A stretch of 17,871 nucleotides of DNA. Origin: JBAWAP01 sp049589355. GTDB taxonomy: Bacteria; Chloroflexota; Anaerolineae; VGOG01. Under the pieces are notes generated by a model, which saw nothing but the letters and a program-made list of their open reading frames with translations, was not told where the DNA came from and did no database searches. The stretch is taken from the NCBI GenBank assembly GCA_049589355.1, contig JBAWAP010000259.1:1-17871 (forward strand), in the 5' to 3' direction. The position numbers and the translations under genes were made by a program. Positions 1 through 6,810 of the stretch are shown here, piece by piece (the stretch's first letter is position 1; the number at the start of each line of letters is the position of its first letter).

Positions 1-43
1 TGCCTACCCCGATCAACACTAGCTTGACCTGTTTAACCGCCAT
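1..43 (-). CDS. N-terminus of a Rossmann-fold (probably NAD-binding) protein, cut by the window edge
   Basis: Only the first 14 codons are present. They read MAVKQVKLVLIGVG, running off the left end. A short basic start, a run of hydrophobic residues (a beta strand) and the beginning of a glycine-rich GxG turn are typical of the first strand of a Rossmann dinucleotide-binding fold, as in glycoside hydrolase family 4 enzymes and many dehydrogenases. The ATG at 43-41 is preceded by AAGGAG at 57-52 with an 8-base spacer, which fixes the start. A sigma70-like promoter lies just upstream (87-115). The exact family cannot be decided from 14 residues. Confidence 0.6.
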   Translation of the reverse strand, partial: MAVKQVKLVLIGVG

Positions 44-86
44 AGTTCCTTCTCCTTTCACCAGGCTTGTAGGCGAAACCGATCAT

Positions 87-115
87 AGCATATCACGAAA
101 TCGCAGGGCTGTCAA
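87..115 (-). promoter_or_regulatory. sigma70-type promoter for the left-edge gene
   Basis: On the minus strand there is a perfect -35 box TTGACA (115-110), a 17-base spacer and a -10 box TATGCT (92-87, 4 of 6 consensus). Transcription would start near 80, giving a leader of about 37 bases that contains the ribosome binding site of the left-edge gene. Confidence 0.55.
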
Positions 116-460
116 CAGTTTTGGAGCGCCAGGCTTGCGCAGCGGTTCATCATCGTGGGATAGTAAGCCAATCGCATTGGCCGTCTTTACGCCAGAACTG
201 GCTGGCCTCGCTGTCTGTGTTTGGTGGAGATGCGGTGTTGTTCAAGTCTCCATGGAAGGTGGGCGACCTGGGCCAGCCTCCTCCTAATGGGTGTGCTGAA
301 CTTGGTTGGGTAACACTGGCGGCCTTCAAGGCTGCGCGCGCTGGGTGTAGTGCGCCGCGCAAACGTGGGGCTGGTGTAGCGTGCGGGGGCAGGTAGTAAG
401 GGCTAGCGCGCTAGCCCCAGTGGTGATTTTTGTGGATGTTTGTGTATCGTGTGGCTGGTT
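116..460. other. non-coding stretch between the left-edge gene and the RHH gene
   Basis: No convincing gene was found: the open frames here lack ribosome binding sites and recognisable protein features. The only structured elements are the perfect palindrome at 400-417 and a GT-rich low-complexity tract beginning near 421, which runs on through the 3' end of the neighbouring gene. A 9-base direct repeat CCAGGCTTG occurs at 61-69 and again near 129-137. Confidence 0.5.
400..417. repeat. perfect 18-base palindrome downstream of the RHH gene
   Basis: GGGCTAGCGCGCTAGCCC is a perfect inverted repeat. It lies about 43 bases past the stop codon of the minus-strand RHH gene. Neither side has a clean T-run next to it (the nearest is 426-431 on the plus strand), and a hairpin would have almost no loop. 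It therefore looks more like a dimeric protein binding site than an intrinsic terminator. Its role is unknown. Confidence 0.5.
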
Positions 461-832
461 TTAGTGTGGTTGTGTCTGGTTGTGTGTGGGTGGCTGCTGG
501 CGGGTCTTGAAAGAGTTTAATCTCTGAGTGGGAGAGGCGTTAACAAGCTCCAGGCCTATCCGAAGAAGCTGCGTTGTTAGAGCTTGCTTGGTCATGTCCT
601 TTTCCATGGCAAGAAGACTTAGTTTCTTGCTCAGTGCGTCGGGGACCCCGACTCCCTGCTTGGACACGTCGGGCCCCAGGCGCCCCTGGTGCTCCAGAAG
701 CCCCAGGAGTTCCTGGCGCTCCAGGACTCTCCAAAGAAGCTGCGTTGTTAGATCTTGCTTGGTCATGTCCTTCTCCATGGCAAGAAGACTTAGTTTCTTG
801 CTCAATTCCCTGGGGATGAAAATTAGCTTCAT
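461..832 (-). CDS. small protein with two tandem ribbon-helix-helix-like modules
   Basis: This is a predicted 123-residue DNA-binding protein. Residues 1-38 have the ribbon-helix-helix (Arc/CopG-like) layout: a short beta strand MKLIFIP, helix A from about 8 to 22, a turn, and helix B from about 26 to 38. Residues 67-90 repeat residues 10-33 almost exactly (only D27 to A84 differs), preceded by a weaker strand GVGVP at 60-64. The linker (about 37-54) has a 3-residue period because its DNA is six 9-base repeats. The C-terminal tail is Gln/Thr/Pro/His-rich low complexity. The ATG at 832-830 is preferred over the GTG at 841 because the AGGAGG at 846-841 lies 8 bases before it. RHH proteins normally dimerise through their strands; two modules in one chain could form a single-chain pseudodimer (inference). 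No toxin gene lies next to it. It could be a drifting or recently formed gene. Confidence 0.6.
   Translation of the reverse strand: MKLIFIPRELSKKLSLLAMEKDMTKQDLTTQLLWRVLERQELLGLLEHQGRLGPDVSKQGVGVPDALSKKLSLLAMEKDMTKQALTTQLLRIGLELVNASPTQRLNSFKTRQQPPTHNQTQPH
562..804 (-). repeat. in-frame internal duplication in the RHH gene (two 72-base copies)
   Basis: Bases 562-633 and 733-804 match with three differences over 72 positions, at an offset of exactly 171 bases (57 codons). Reading frame is kept, so both copies encode the same 24-residue helix-turn-helix portion of the RHH module. Near-identity at DNA level implies a recent duplication or gene conversion. Confidence 0.9.
672..725 (-). repeat. 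six tandem 9-base repeats forming the RHH linker
   Basis: On the plus strand six consecutive 9-mers at 672-680, 681-689, 690-698, 699-707, 708-716 and 717-725 follow a pattern close to NGNNCCNGG. In the gene frame they encode repeating triplets such as LER, QEL, LGL, LEH and QGR. In another frame they would encode collagen-like Gly-Ala-Pro triplets. Confidence 0.85.
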
Positions 833-853
833 TACTGTCACCTCCTGAACATG

Positions 854-881
854 AGTATAAGGAAAAAAAGAAAAAAATCAA
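854..881 (-). promoter_or_regulatory. possible promoter for the RHH gene
   Basis: On the minus strand, TTGATT (881-876), a 16-base spacer and TATACT (859-854) lie just upstream of the ribosome binding site at 846-841. The surrounding 850-900 region is strongly A+T rich compared with its neighbours, as expected for a promoter. Transcription would begin near the ribosome binding site, leaving a very short leader. Confidence 0.4.
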
Positions 882-1025
882 GATTAAGTAAAAAAAGAAT
901 TTTAAGGCTCGGAGGCTCGAGGTATAGCGGAACAAAACGAACTGCGCGTGTGTGCGCGTGCTGTGCACAGGGGTTCTAGATACGATATCGTTTCCAATAG
1001 GGGAGGATGGGCAAAGATTCCTAGA
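882..1025. other. non-coding spacer between the RHH promoter and the branched element
   Basis: No gene was recognised. The stretch contains an A+T-rich segment (to about 905), a 19-base alternating pyrimidine-purine tract at 943-961 that could favour Z-DNA, and two short perfect palindromes: CTGTGCACAG (961-970) and ACGATATCGT (982-991). Together with the element at 1026-1120 it fills the gap between the RHH gene and the M3 peptidase stop. Confidence 0.45.
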
Positions 1026-1120
1026 CTCAGTAGATCCAATTTTGCTCTGCCTGGATCGCCAGATCCAGGCCAAAAGCGGGGGTTTGGCAATCCCCTCAGA
1101 GCGATTTTGGATCCACTGGG
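1026..1120. other. potential three-way-junction fold (nested inverted repeats)
   Basis: Outer arms 1026-1049 and 1097-1120 pair at 19 of 24 positions, plus two G-U pairs if read as plus-strand RNA. Inside them lie two further hairpins. The first is perfect, with arms 1050-1057 and 1062-1069 (CCTGGATC/GATCCAGG) and loop GCCA. The second, smaller one has GGGG 1079-1082 against CCCC 1092-1095, plus two A-T pairs around a GGC loop. Together they form a closed branched structure just 39 bases past the minus-strand stop of the M3 peptidase. There is no T-run, so it is not a standard terminator. It may be a structured RNA or a small palindromic repeat element. Confidence 0.5.
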
Positions 1121-1158
1121 GCTTACTTGTCCGGCGGTGGATGGAGCGTGAGAACGGA

Positions 1159-2841
1159 TCACGCTTCCAGTTCTGCCAGCTTTTCGAAGACGAGGTCCAT
1201 CAGGTCGCCGACGGTGTCGCGGTCGAAGGCGAAGGTTGTGCCCGCGGCGCTGAATAGCTCGGTAAGCGGCTTGGTGTCGCCGAGGGCCAGGGCGGCGCGG
1301 TAGTCGGCGACAGTCTTCGACTGGTCGCTCAGTGCGTTGCGCCACACTTGCAGGGCGCCTAACTGGGCAAGGCCGTACTCAATGTAGTAGAAGGGGTAGG
1401 AGAAAAGGTGCTCCTTGCGGTGCCAGCCTGTCTCCTTTTCCGCCTGCAGGACGCCGTAATCAATGCCCACCATGAAGCGATCCCACAGCTCGCTCCACTT
1501 TCCGTCGAGGTCGGCGGCCGTGACGTCCTGCGGCGCATCTACGTACACCCAGTGCTGGAAGGCATCCACCACAGCCATGTACGGGAGGAAGCGGACGATA
1601 CCGCGCAACTGTTCGGCGTAGGCACGGCGGGTGTCGGCCTCTCCGTAGAAGCCACCTTTGCTCCTCTCAAGGTAGGGGGCGCTGAGCAGTTCCATGGCCA
1701 TCGAGGCGACCTCGGAGAACTCCATCGGGCTGCCGTAGTTCCAGATGAGCGGCTGCTGCGATGATTCCATGAAGTGGAAGGCGTGGCCCCCCTCGTGAAG
1801 CAGTGTGCTTACATCATGGTGGATGCCGACGGCGTTCATGAAGATGTAGGGTTTGCGGCTGATAGGGAAACCACTGCAATAGCCACCAGGGGCCTTGTTG
1901 GGGCGGGAGGCCAGATCAAGAAAGCCATCGCGCATGGCGGCGAAATACCCGGCCAGCACCGGATCCACTTGCTGGAAGATGCGATAGACGCCCTCTTCCA
2001 GCTCTGCTGCACCCTCGAAAGGGCGCAGCGAATCGCCGTGGAGATCCACCTCGGTGTCCCAGGGGCGCAGCGTATCTAAACCCAACTTCTCGGTCCGTTC
2101 CTCATACAGCTTCCCCGCCCTTGGTATGACCTCGTGCTCGATGGCGTCATGGAAGGTGAAGCAGTCGTCAGGCGTATAATCGAAGCGGGCGAACTCCTTC
2201 CACCGGTAGCCGCGGTAGTTATCGAAGCCCGCGTTCTTCGCCACCTGGCGGCGCAGCGACAGCATTTGAAGGTACAGCCCGTTCAGCTTGTCTCGCTCTT
2301 CTCCGAAGCTGGCCATCTCCAGCCGCCACGCCTTTTCGCGGGTAGCGCGATCCTTCTCGCGCAGGTGAAGCCGTGCCTGCGGCATCGTCTCCTCTTTGCC
2401 CCCCCACTCGATGGTCATTCCGCCGACGATCTTCTCGTACTTATTCGCTAGCTTCATCAGCTCGCTCTGAAGCGGCACGTTTTCGTCGCGGAAAATACTC
2501 GCCTCGGTGCGAAAGCGCTTCATCATCATGACCGTATCGGCGGAGGGCACGTAGTCCTCGAAGTCGAGCAGCTTGTTTTTGAGGGCCTGCTCTGCTATCC
2601 TGGCCTGCGGCACAATCTGTTCGACGAACAGGAGGAAGCGCTTTTTGGCTTCTTTGTCGGCCGTGTTTTCCGAAACCCCACGATGGATCTGCGCGCGCGT
2701 TTCGCCGATGACTGCGGTCAAGTCACTCCACTGCTGGAGCCACGATTCCACATTGTCGCGGGTCAGCTCGGTGGCGAGCAGCGCATCCACGCGGGGTCGT
2801 ACGGTGCTCCAATCAAGGGGGTTCACGTCGGAATAGGCCAT
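1159..2841 (-). CDS. M3-family zinc oligopeptidase (oligoendopeptidase F-like)
   Basis: This 560-residue protein is a cytoplasmic metallopeptidase that cleaves short peptides. The zinc site HEGGH is at about 349-353, with the third ligand, the Glu of EFSEV, near 377. That spacing of 28 residues matches thimet-type M3 enzymes. Most of the chain is helical, as expected for the channel-shaped M3 fold, and the C-terminal part carries the Tyr-rich FYYIEYGLAQLGA region typical of the family. There is no signal peptide. The ATG at 2841 is preferred over upstream starts because AAGGAG lies 6 bases before it; sequence further upstream would translate a palindromic repeat. It is transcribed from a promoter at 3029-3057, divergent from the helicase gene. 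Its leader of roughly 180 bases contains the double palindrome 2887-2949. Exact peptide substrates cannot be inferred. Confidence 0.93.
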   Translation of the reverse strand: MAYSDVNPLDWSTVRPRVDALLATELTRDNVESWLQQWSDLTAVIGETRAQIHRGVSENTADKEAKKRFLLFVEQIVPQARIAEQALKNKLLDFEDYVPSADTVMMMKRFRTEASIFRDENVPLQSELMKLANKYEKIVGGMTIEWGGKEETMPQARLHLREKDRATREKAWRLEMASFGEERDKLNGLYLQMLSLRRQVAKNAGFDNYRGYRWKEFARFDYTPDDCFTFHDAIEHEVIPRAGKLYEERTEKLGLDTLRPWDTEVDLHGDSLRPFEGAAELEEGVYRIFQQVDPVLAGYFAAMRDGFLDLASRPNKAPGGYCSGFPISRKPYIFMNAVGIHHDVSTLLHEGGHAFHFMESSQQPLIWNYGSPMEFSEVASMAMELLSAPYLERSKGGFYGEADTRRAYAEQLRGIVRFLPYMAVVDAFQHWVYVDAPQDVTAADLDGKWSELWDRFMVGIDYGVLQAEKETGWHRKEHLFSYPFYYIEYGLAQLGALQVWRNALSDQSKTVADYRAALALGDTKPLTELFSAAGTTFAFDRDTVGDLMDLVFEKLAELEA

Positions 2842-2886
2842 GGTCATCTCCTTGTCAGTGTAAGGTTCTGGGCATTGGCGTTTTTT

Positions 2887-2949
2887 GTTCGTAGTGACGA
2901 CTTTAGTCGTCCAAGCGCGCCGGGGGCGACTGAAGTCGCTACTACGAGC
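2887..2949. repeat. REP-like double palindrome in the M3 peptidase leader
   Basis: Arms 2891-2912 and 2924-2945 are inverted copies matching at 18 of 22 positions, and pairing extends a few bases outward. Each arm is itself a small palindrome: GACGACTTTAGTCGTC at 2896-2911 and GCGACTGAAGTCGC at 2926-2939. This nested layout resembles paired REP units (BIME-like) of bacterial intergenic DNA. It lies between the predicted promoter and start codon of the peptidase, so it would be transcribed. Confidence 0.8.
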
Positions 2950-3028
2950 GCCGTATCTCGTGTTTTTCAAAGTATTGACCCAAGATGCGGTATCTCAAAA
3001 ATTCGCCAGACTCCAATAAGGTTGATTG

Positions 3029-3057
3029 ATGATACCATATAACCCTGGTCGCGTCAA
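3029..3057 (-). promoter_or_regulatory. sigma70-type promoter for the M3 peptidase
   Basis: On the minus strand, TTGACG (3057-3052, 5 of 6 consensus), a 17-base spacer and TATCAT (3034-3029, 5 of 6) face the peptidase gene. The predicted start site near 3022 gives a leader of about 180 bases. Confidence 0.65.
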
Positions 3058-3083
3058 ATCTATCCCAATGCCTTTTGCTTCGG

Positions 3084-3112
3084 TCGCTTTTTCCGCCCTT
3101 TCGTGGTACAAT
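3084..3112 (+). promoter_or_regulatory. possible promoter giving a leaderless helicase mRNA
   Basis: TACAAT at 3107-3112 is a good -10 box. A weak -35 candidate TCGCTT (3084-3089) lies 17 bases upstream. Transcription would start around 3119-3120, which is the ATG of the helicase. No Shine-Dalgarno sequence precedes that ATG. Confidence 0.45.
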
Positions 3113-3119
3113 TGAATCC

Positions 3120-5402
3120 ATGAGAGTCAGGGATTTTGTCAAGCACCTCAAGCAGCAGAGATTCTACAAGGGCCAGATTGCTCATACGCAGCATATCCCC
3201 CCCAGGCGGGCACGCTATGGGCGGTTGGATAGACCATTGCCTCCCCTCTTACAAGATTCCCTCAAACGAGTGGGGGCGGAGAAGCTCTACACTCACCAGG
3301 CTCAGGCCATCAACGCCGCCAGGGCTGGTCAGAACGTGGTGGTGGCTACCTCCACGGCCAGCGGCAAGACCCTTTGCTACAATGTGCCCGTCCTGGAGGC
3401 CATCATCAACGATTGGCGATCTCGCGCTCTCTACCTCTTTCCCACCAAGGCCCTGGCCCAGGACCAACTGCGCTCTTTGCGGGAATTGACCAGGCCCAGC
3501 CTGCGCGAGGTGAAATTCGGCACCTACGACGGCGATACCCCGCAATCAACGCGCTCTCGCCGCCGCAAGGAGGCCGCCATCATCCTCACCAACCCCGACA
3601 TGCTACACCTGGGTATCCTACCCAATCACACTCTCTGGGCCCACTTCTTCGCCAACCTCAAGTACGTGGTCATTGACGAGGCCCACGTCTACCGGGGGGT
3701 GTTCGGCTCCCAGGTGGCCTGCGTCCTCCGCCGGCTGCGCCGCGTTTGCGAGTTCTACGGTTCGAACCCCCAGTTCATTTGCTGCTCGGCAACGATAGCC
3801 AATCCTGGTGAGCACATCGAGCGGCTGGTCGGTATCTCCGCCGCGGTGGTGGACGATGACGGCTCCCCCAGCGGGGCCAAGGACTTCGCCCTTTGGAATC
3901 CGCCCTTCCTCGACCGGGCCAAGACCAGCCGCCGCAGCGCCAACTCTGAAGCCACTGACTTATTCGTGGAGATGGCTCGCCAGGGAATGCGCAACATCAC
4001 CTTCACCAAAGCCCGTAAGGTGGCTGAGCTCATCCTCCTCTATGCCCGTGGGATTCTGAAGGAAGGGGAGCCCGATCTCGTCCTCCTGATCAGGTCCTAC
4101 CGGGCGGGATACCTCCCTGAGGAGCGTCGCCAGATCGAGCGGGAGCTTTTCAGCGGCAAGCTGCTGGGGGTTACGGCCACCAGCGCCCTGGAGCTGGGGG
4201 TAGATGTAGGCAGCCTGGACGCCACCGTTCTGGTGGGCTACCCTGGCACCATTGCCAGCACCTGGCAGCAGGCCGGACGGGCCGGGAGAGGCGTGCGGGA
4301 GTCCCTCTCGGTGCTCATCGGCCTGGATGGCCCCCTGGACCAGTACTTCATGCGCCACCCTGAGGCCCTCTTCGGCCGGGGCCACGAGCACGCTCTCATC
4401 GCTCCCGACAATGTCTACATCCTGGAGAAGCACCTCCCCTGCGCCGCCCACGAACTGCCCCTCACCAACGACGACGAGCTCCTTTTCGGCCCCGGCTTCG
4501 TGGAAGCGATGATCAACTTAGAGCGAAAGGGTATCCTGGACTATCGGAGCGAGCGTTGGTACAACGTGGGCTGGGGCTACCCGGCCCAGGAGGTGAACCT
4601 GCGCTCCATCTCGGGCTCCCGTTTCGCCCTCCTGGATGAATCTCAGGGCTACCAGACCCTGGAGGAGATCGAGGCTTCCTCGGCTCTCTACCGTGTCCAC
4701 CCCGGCGCCATCTATCTACACCAAGGGGAATCTTACCTGGTCACCGATCTGGACCTGCAGGCTCAGGTGGCCTACCTGCGTCCGGTGGACGTGGACTACT
4801 ACACCCAGCCCCGCGAGCTCAACGACGTGAGCATCGTGCGCTCCTTCAAACATAAGCAGTTTTCCACAACCGCCGCCTTCTTCGGCCAGGTGCGGGTCAC
4901 CCAGCAGGTCATCGGGTACGCTCGCAAGCAGCAGTTTAGCGAGGCGGTCTTGAGCGTGGAGTACCTGGACTTGCCGCCTCAGTCTTACGAGACCAAGGCC
5001 CTCTGGTTCGAAGTGCCCCCGGAGCTGGCTCGCCGCGTGTCCGACCGAGGGGTGCACTTCCACGGCGGGCTGCACGCCCTGGAGCACGCTGCCATCGGGA
5101 TATTGCCCTTGTTCGCCATGTGCGACCGACTGGACATCGGCGGCCTCTCCACCCCCAATCACCCCGACACGGGCAGGCCCCAGGTCTTCATCTACGACGC
5201 CTTCCCCGGCGGGGTGGGCATCGCCGAGAAAGGATTCGAAATCCTGGAGGAGCTTTGGCGGGCCACTCTGTCGGCCATTGAGGAGTGTCCCTGCGAAGCT
5301 GGCTGCCCTTCCTGCGTCCAGAGCCCCAAGTGCGGCAACAACAATGAGCCCTTGGATAAAGAGGCGGCGGTGATGATTTTGAGAGAGTTAACGAGTCAAT
5401 GA
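3120..5402 (+). CDS. mrfA: MrfA-like DEAD/DEAH-box DNA helicase with C-terminal DUF1998
   Basis: This 760-residue superfamily 2 helicase belongs to the YprA/MrfA family, which in Bacillus subtilis repairs mitomycin damage. Motif I is TASGKT (about 79-84), motif II DEAH (186-189), motif III SAT (223-225) and motif VI QQAGRAGR (383-390). The C-terminal DUF1998 carries a cysteine cluster CEAGCPSC...C (Cys 725, 729, 732 and 738) expected to bind zinc. Length matches the family (about 750). The first in-frame ATG that begins the conserved sequence (MRVRDFV) is at 3120; an upstream ATG at 3075 would add 15 residues spanning the -10 box and is unlikely. No mrfB (exonuclease partner) is adjacent. The last codons lie within a short GAGTAAC-type repeat. 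Symbol given by family; orthology is inferred. Confidence 0.88.
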   Translation: MRVRDFVKHLKQQRFYKGQIAHTQHIPPRRARYGRLDRPLPPLLQDSLKRVGAEKLYTHQAQAINAARAGQNVVVATSTASGKTLCYNVPVLEAIINDWRSRALYLFPTKALAQDQLRSLRELTRPSLREVKFGTYDGDTPQSTRSRRRKEAAIILTNPDMLHLGILPNHTLWAHFFANLKYVVIDEAHVYRGVFGSQVACVLRRLRRVCEFYGSNPQFICCSATIANPGEHIERLVGISAAVVDDDGSPSGAKDFALWNPPFLDRAKTSRRSANSEATDLFVEMARQGMRNITFTKARKVAELILLYARGILKEGEPDLVLLIRSYRAGYLPEERRQIERELFSGKLLGVTATSALELGVDVGSLDATVLVGYPGTIASTWQQAGRAGRGVRESLSVLIGLDGPLDQYFMRHPEALFGRGHEHALIAPDNVYILEKHLPCAAHELPLTNDDELLFGPGFVEAMINLERKGILDYRSERWYNVGWGYPAQEVNLRSISGSRFALLDESQGYQTLEEIEASSALYRVHPGAIYLHQGESYLVTDLDLQAQVAYLRPVDVDYYTQPRELNDVSIVRSFKHKQFSTTAAFFGQVRVTQQVIGYARKQQFSEAVLSVEYLDLPPQSYETKALWFEVPPELARRVSDRGVHFHGGLHALEHAAIGILPLFAMCDRLDIGGLSTPNHPDTGRPQVFIYDAFPGGVGIAEKGFEILEELWRATLSAIEECPCEAGCPSCVQSPKCGNNNEPLDKEAAVMILRELTSQ

Positions 5403-5415
5403 GTAACGAGGCAAG
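5385..5415 (+). repeat. GAGTAAC-type degenerate repeat over the helicase stop codon
   Basis: Four consecutive 7-8 base units start with GAG (GAGTTAAC, GAGTCAAT, GAGTAAC, GAGGCAAG). The array overlaps the last codons and the TGA of the helicase gene, so the final residues LTSQ are partly encoded by repeat. The same unit recurs at 11332-11369. Confidence 0.7.
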
Positions 5416-5472
5416 AAATCAACGGAGAATTGAGAGCCGCAACAGATTCTGCATGAAACGCGATCCGTGAGG

Positions 5473-5508
5473 CGTGAAAAGACCGTTTTTCACGTTTTAC
5501 GCATCACG
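5473..5508 (+). repeat. CACG-type heptad repeat with a hairpin, possible weak terminator
   Basis: CGTGAAAA (5473-5480) pairs with TTTTCACG (5487-5494) over a 6-base loop and is followed by TTTTAC, which could end helicase transcription weakly. The right arm is also the start of three 7-base units, TTTCACG, TTTTACG and CATCACG (5488-5508). The same unit fills the spacer at 8922-8966. Confidence 0.55.
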
Positions 5509-5517
5509 TAGGCTTGG

Positions 5518-5546
5518 TTGACATTTTGGGCCAAAAAAGATATGAT
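5518..5546 (+). promoter_or_regulatory. near-consensus sigma70 promoter of the prsW-ABC operon
   Basis: TTGACA (5518-5523, perfect), a 17-base spacer and TATGAT (5541-5546, 5 of 6 consensus) lie 39 bases before the start codon at 5586. This is the best promoter in the window and argues for housekeeping expression of the downstream five genes. The predicted start site is near 5553, which excludes the upstream TTG at 5514 as a translation start. Confidence 0.8.
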
Positions 5547-5585
5547 TATCGAGCAAGACCAGAATTGGGACACGGGAGGTCACCA

Positions 5586-6761
5586 TTGCTTAGAATCACA
5601 AAAGTTAGCATCATTATCGCCGGATTCGGCATCGCCCTTCTGGGCCTGCTGGCGGGGGCGTTGTATTTCATCATGGGAGGGGAGATTGACCTGCTGGGGG
5701 CAACCGTGGGTGCTTCTTTCATTGCCCTGGGAATTGGGCTGGGCCTGCCCCTGGCCTGGCAGGGTTTGAACTCGCTGCGGGGGATACCATCGCGAATCTT
5801 CCGCCCTCGACCTGCCTGGCTGCTGGCTGCTGTCTTCGTCGTGGCCTTGATCCTCGGCCAGGTAGTCCTGGCCTTTGACCTCCTGCCTGCACTGATCTTT
5901 CCCCCTTTCTACGTCTTGGGTGCCGTCCTGCCCCCTCTTTTCTTCCTGGCTTTTGTTGGCCGTAGCCTGGCAGAGGGCGATATCCGCTGGCGGGAGGTGG
6001 TTCTTCAACTGGCCAGCGGTGCTTTTCTCGCTACCTTCGGGGCTTTCGGCTCGGAGGCTGTGCTTGGCTTGCTCTCGATGTTGATTGTGTTCACCCTAGC
6101 GGCTCTGACACCGGGCGGAGCCGCTTGGTTCCAGGAACTATCGGCTCACCTGCAAAATCCCCGCTGGTTTCAGAATCCTGAGAACACTTATAGCCTTTTG
6201 CTCTCCCCGCCGATCCTCATCGCCTTGGGTTTAACCGTGCTCGTCATTGCTCCGATGGCCGAAGAGATGTTCAAGTCCTTGGGGGTGGTCATCATGAGCT
6301 ATCGCCGGCCCAGCAAGGCTCGGGCATTCCTCTGGGGCTTGGCTGGCGGCGCTGGCTTTGCCCTGGCCGAGGGGCTCTTTAGCGGAGCCATCTCGTTGGA
6401 GAGTTGGGGCGAGGTAGCTCTATTACGGGTTGGGGCTGCGGCCATGCACTGCCTGGGGGGCGGGATAATGGGCTTGGGTTGGCATTACCTCTTCGCGACC
6501 CGACGGCCCTGGCGCCTTCTGGGCGCTTACGCAGCCAGCGTTGGCCTGCACTCCCTCTGGAATCTCGCCGCTTTTGGCATGATCGTCGTCTCCTTCTCCA
6601 TTGTGGCCTCGGCGACCGATGAAGTCGGTCTGGCCCTTGGGGGGTTGGTTACCTTAGCTCTAACAGCCTTGCTCTCGTTGTTGGCGTTCCTCGCCATCTT
6701 TCTCATCTTCTACCTCACCCGACGGCTGCGAAGTCAGATGCCATCCGAGCGGTTATCATGA
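5586..6761 (+). CDS. PrsW-family intramembrane glutamic protease
   Basis: This 391-residue, highly hydrophobic protein has roughly ten predicted membrane segments. It shows the PrsW signatures: a double glutamate in PMAEEMFK (Glu 226-227), GAGFALAE (Glu about 262), a histidine in AAMH (about 288) and HSLWN (His about 322). In Firmicutes PrsW cleaves anti-sigma factors at the membrane; the family includes other CAAX-protease-like members of unknown substrate. The start is TTG at 5586: GGGAGG lies 6 bases upstream and the promoter ends just before it. It heads an operon with an ABC transporter. No sigma/anti-sigma pair is present, so a different substrate, perhaps linked to the exporter, is possible (inference). 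Confidence 0.82.
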   Translation: MLRITKVSIIIAGFGIALLGLLAGALYFIMGGEIDLLGATVGASFIALGIGLGLPLAWQGLNSLRGIPSRIFRPRPAWLLAAVFVVALILGQVVLAFDLLPALIFPPFYVLGAVLPPLFFLAFVGRSLAEGDIRWREVVLQLASGAFLATFGAFGSEAVLGLLSMLIVFTLAALTPGGAAWFQELSAHLQNPRWFQNPENTYSLLLSPPILIALGLTVLVIAPMAEEMFKSLGVVIMSYRRPSKARAFLWGLAGGAGFALAEGLFSGAISLESWGEVALLRVGAAAMHCLGGGIMGLGWHYLFATRRPWRLLGAYAASVGLHSLWNLAAFGMIVVSFSIVASATDEVGLALGGLVTLALTALLSLLAFLAIFLIFYLTRRLRSQMPSERLS

Positions 6762-6810
6762 TCACCACTATTCTATCCCTGGGTAAGAAACGATCGGAGT
6801 GAGAGGTCAC

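Noticed and set aside
121..396. A 91-residue plus-strand frame in the left spacer
   Set aside because: It has no ribosome binding site and no recognisable protein features, and it overlaps the predicted promoter region of the left-edge gene closely.
540..1073. A minus-strand frame of 177 residues with collagen-like Gly-Ala-Pro triplets
   Set aside because: It overlaps the RHH gene in another frame, has no ribosome binding site, and the collagen-like run is a by-product of the 9-base repeats. The RHH frame has a correct ribosome binding site and a recognisable fold.
5514..5585. Extended start (TTG 5514) for the PrsW protein
   Set aside because: It would lie upstream of the transcription start predicted from the TTGACA/TATGAT promoter, and the extra residues are polar and unlike PrsW. 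TTG 5586 has a good ribosome binding site.
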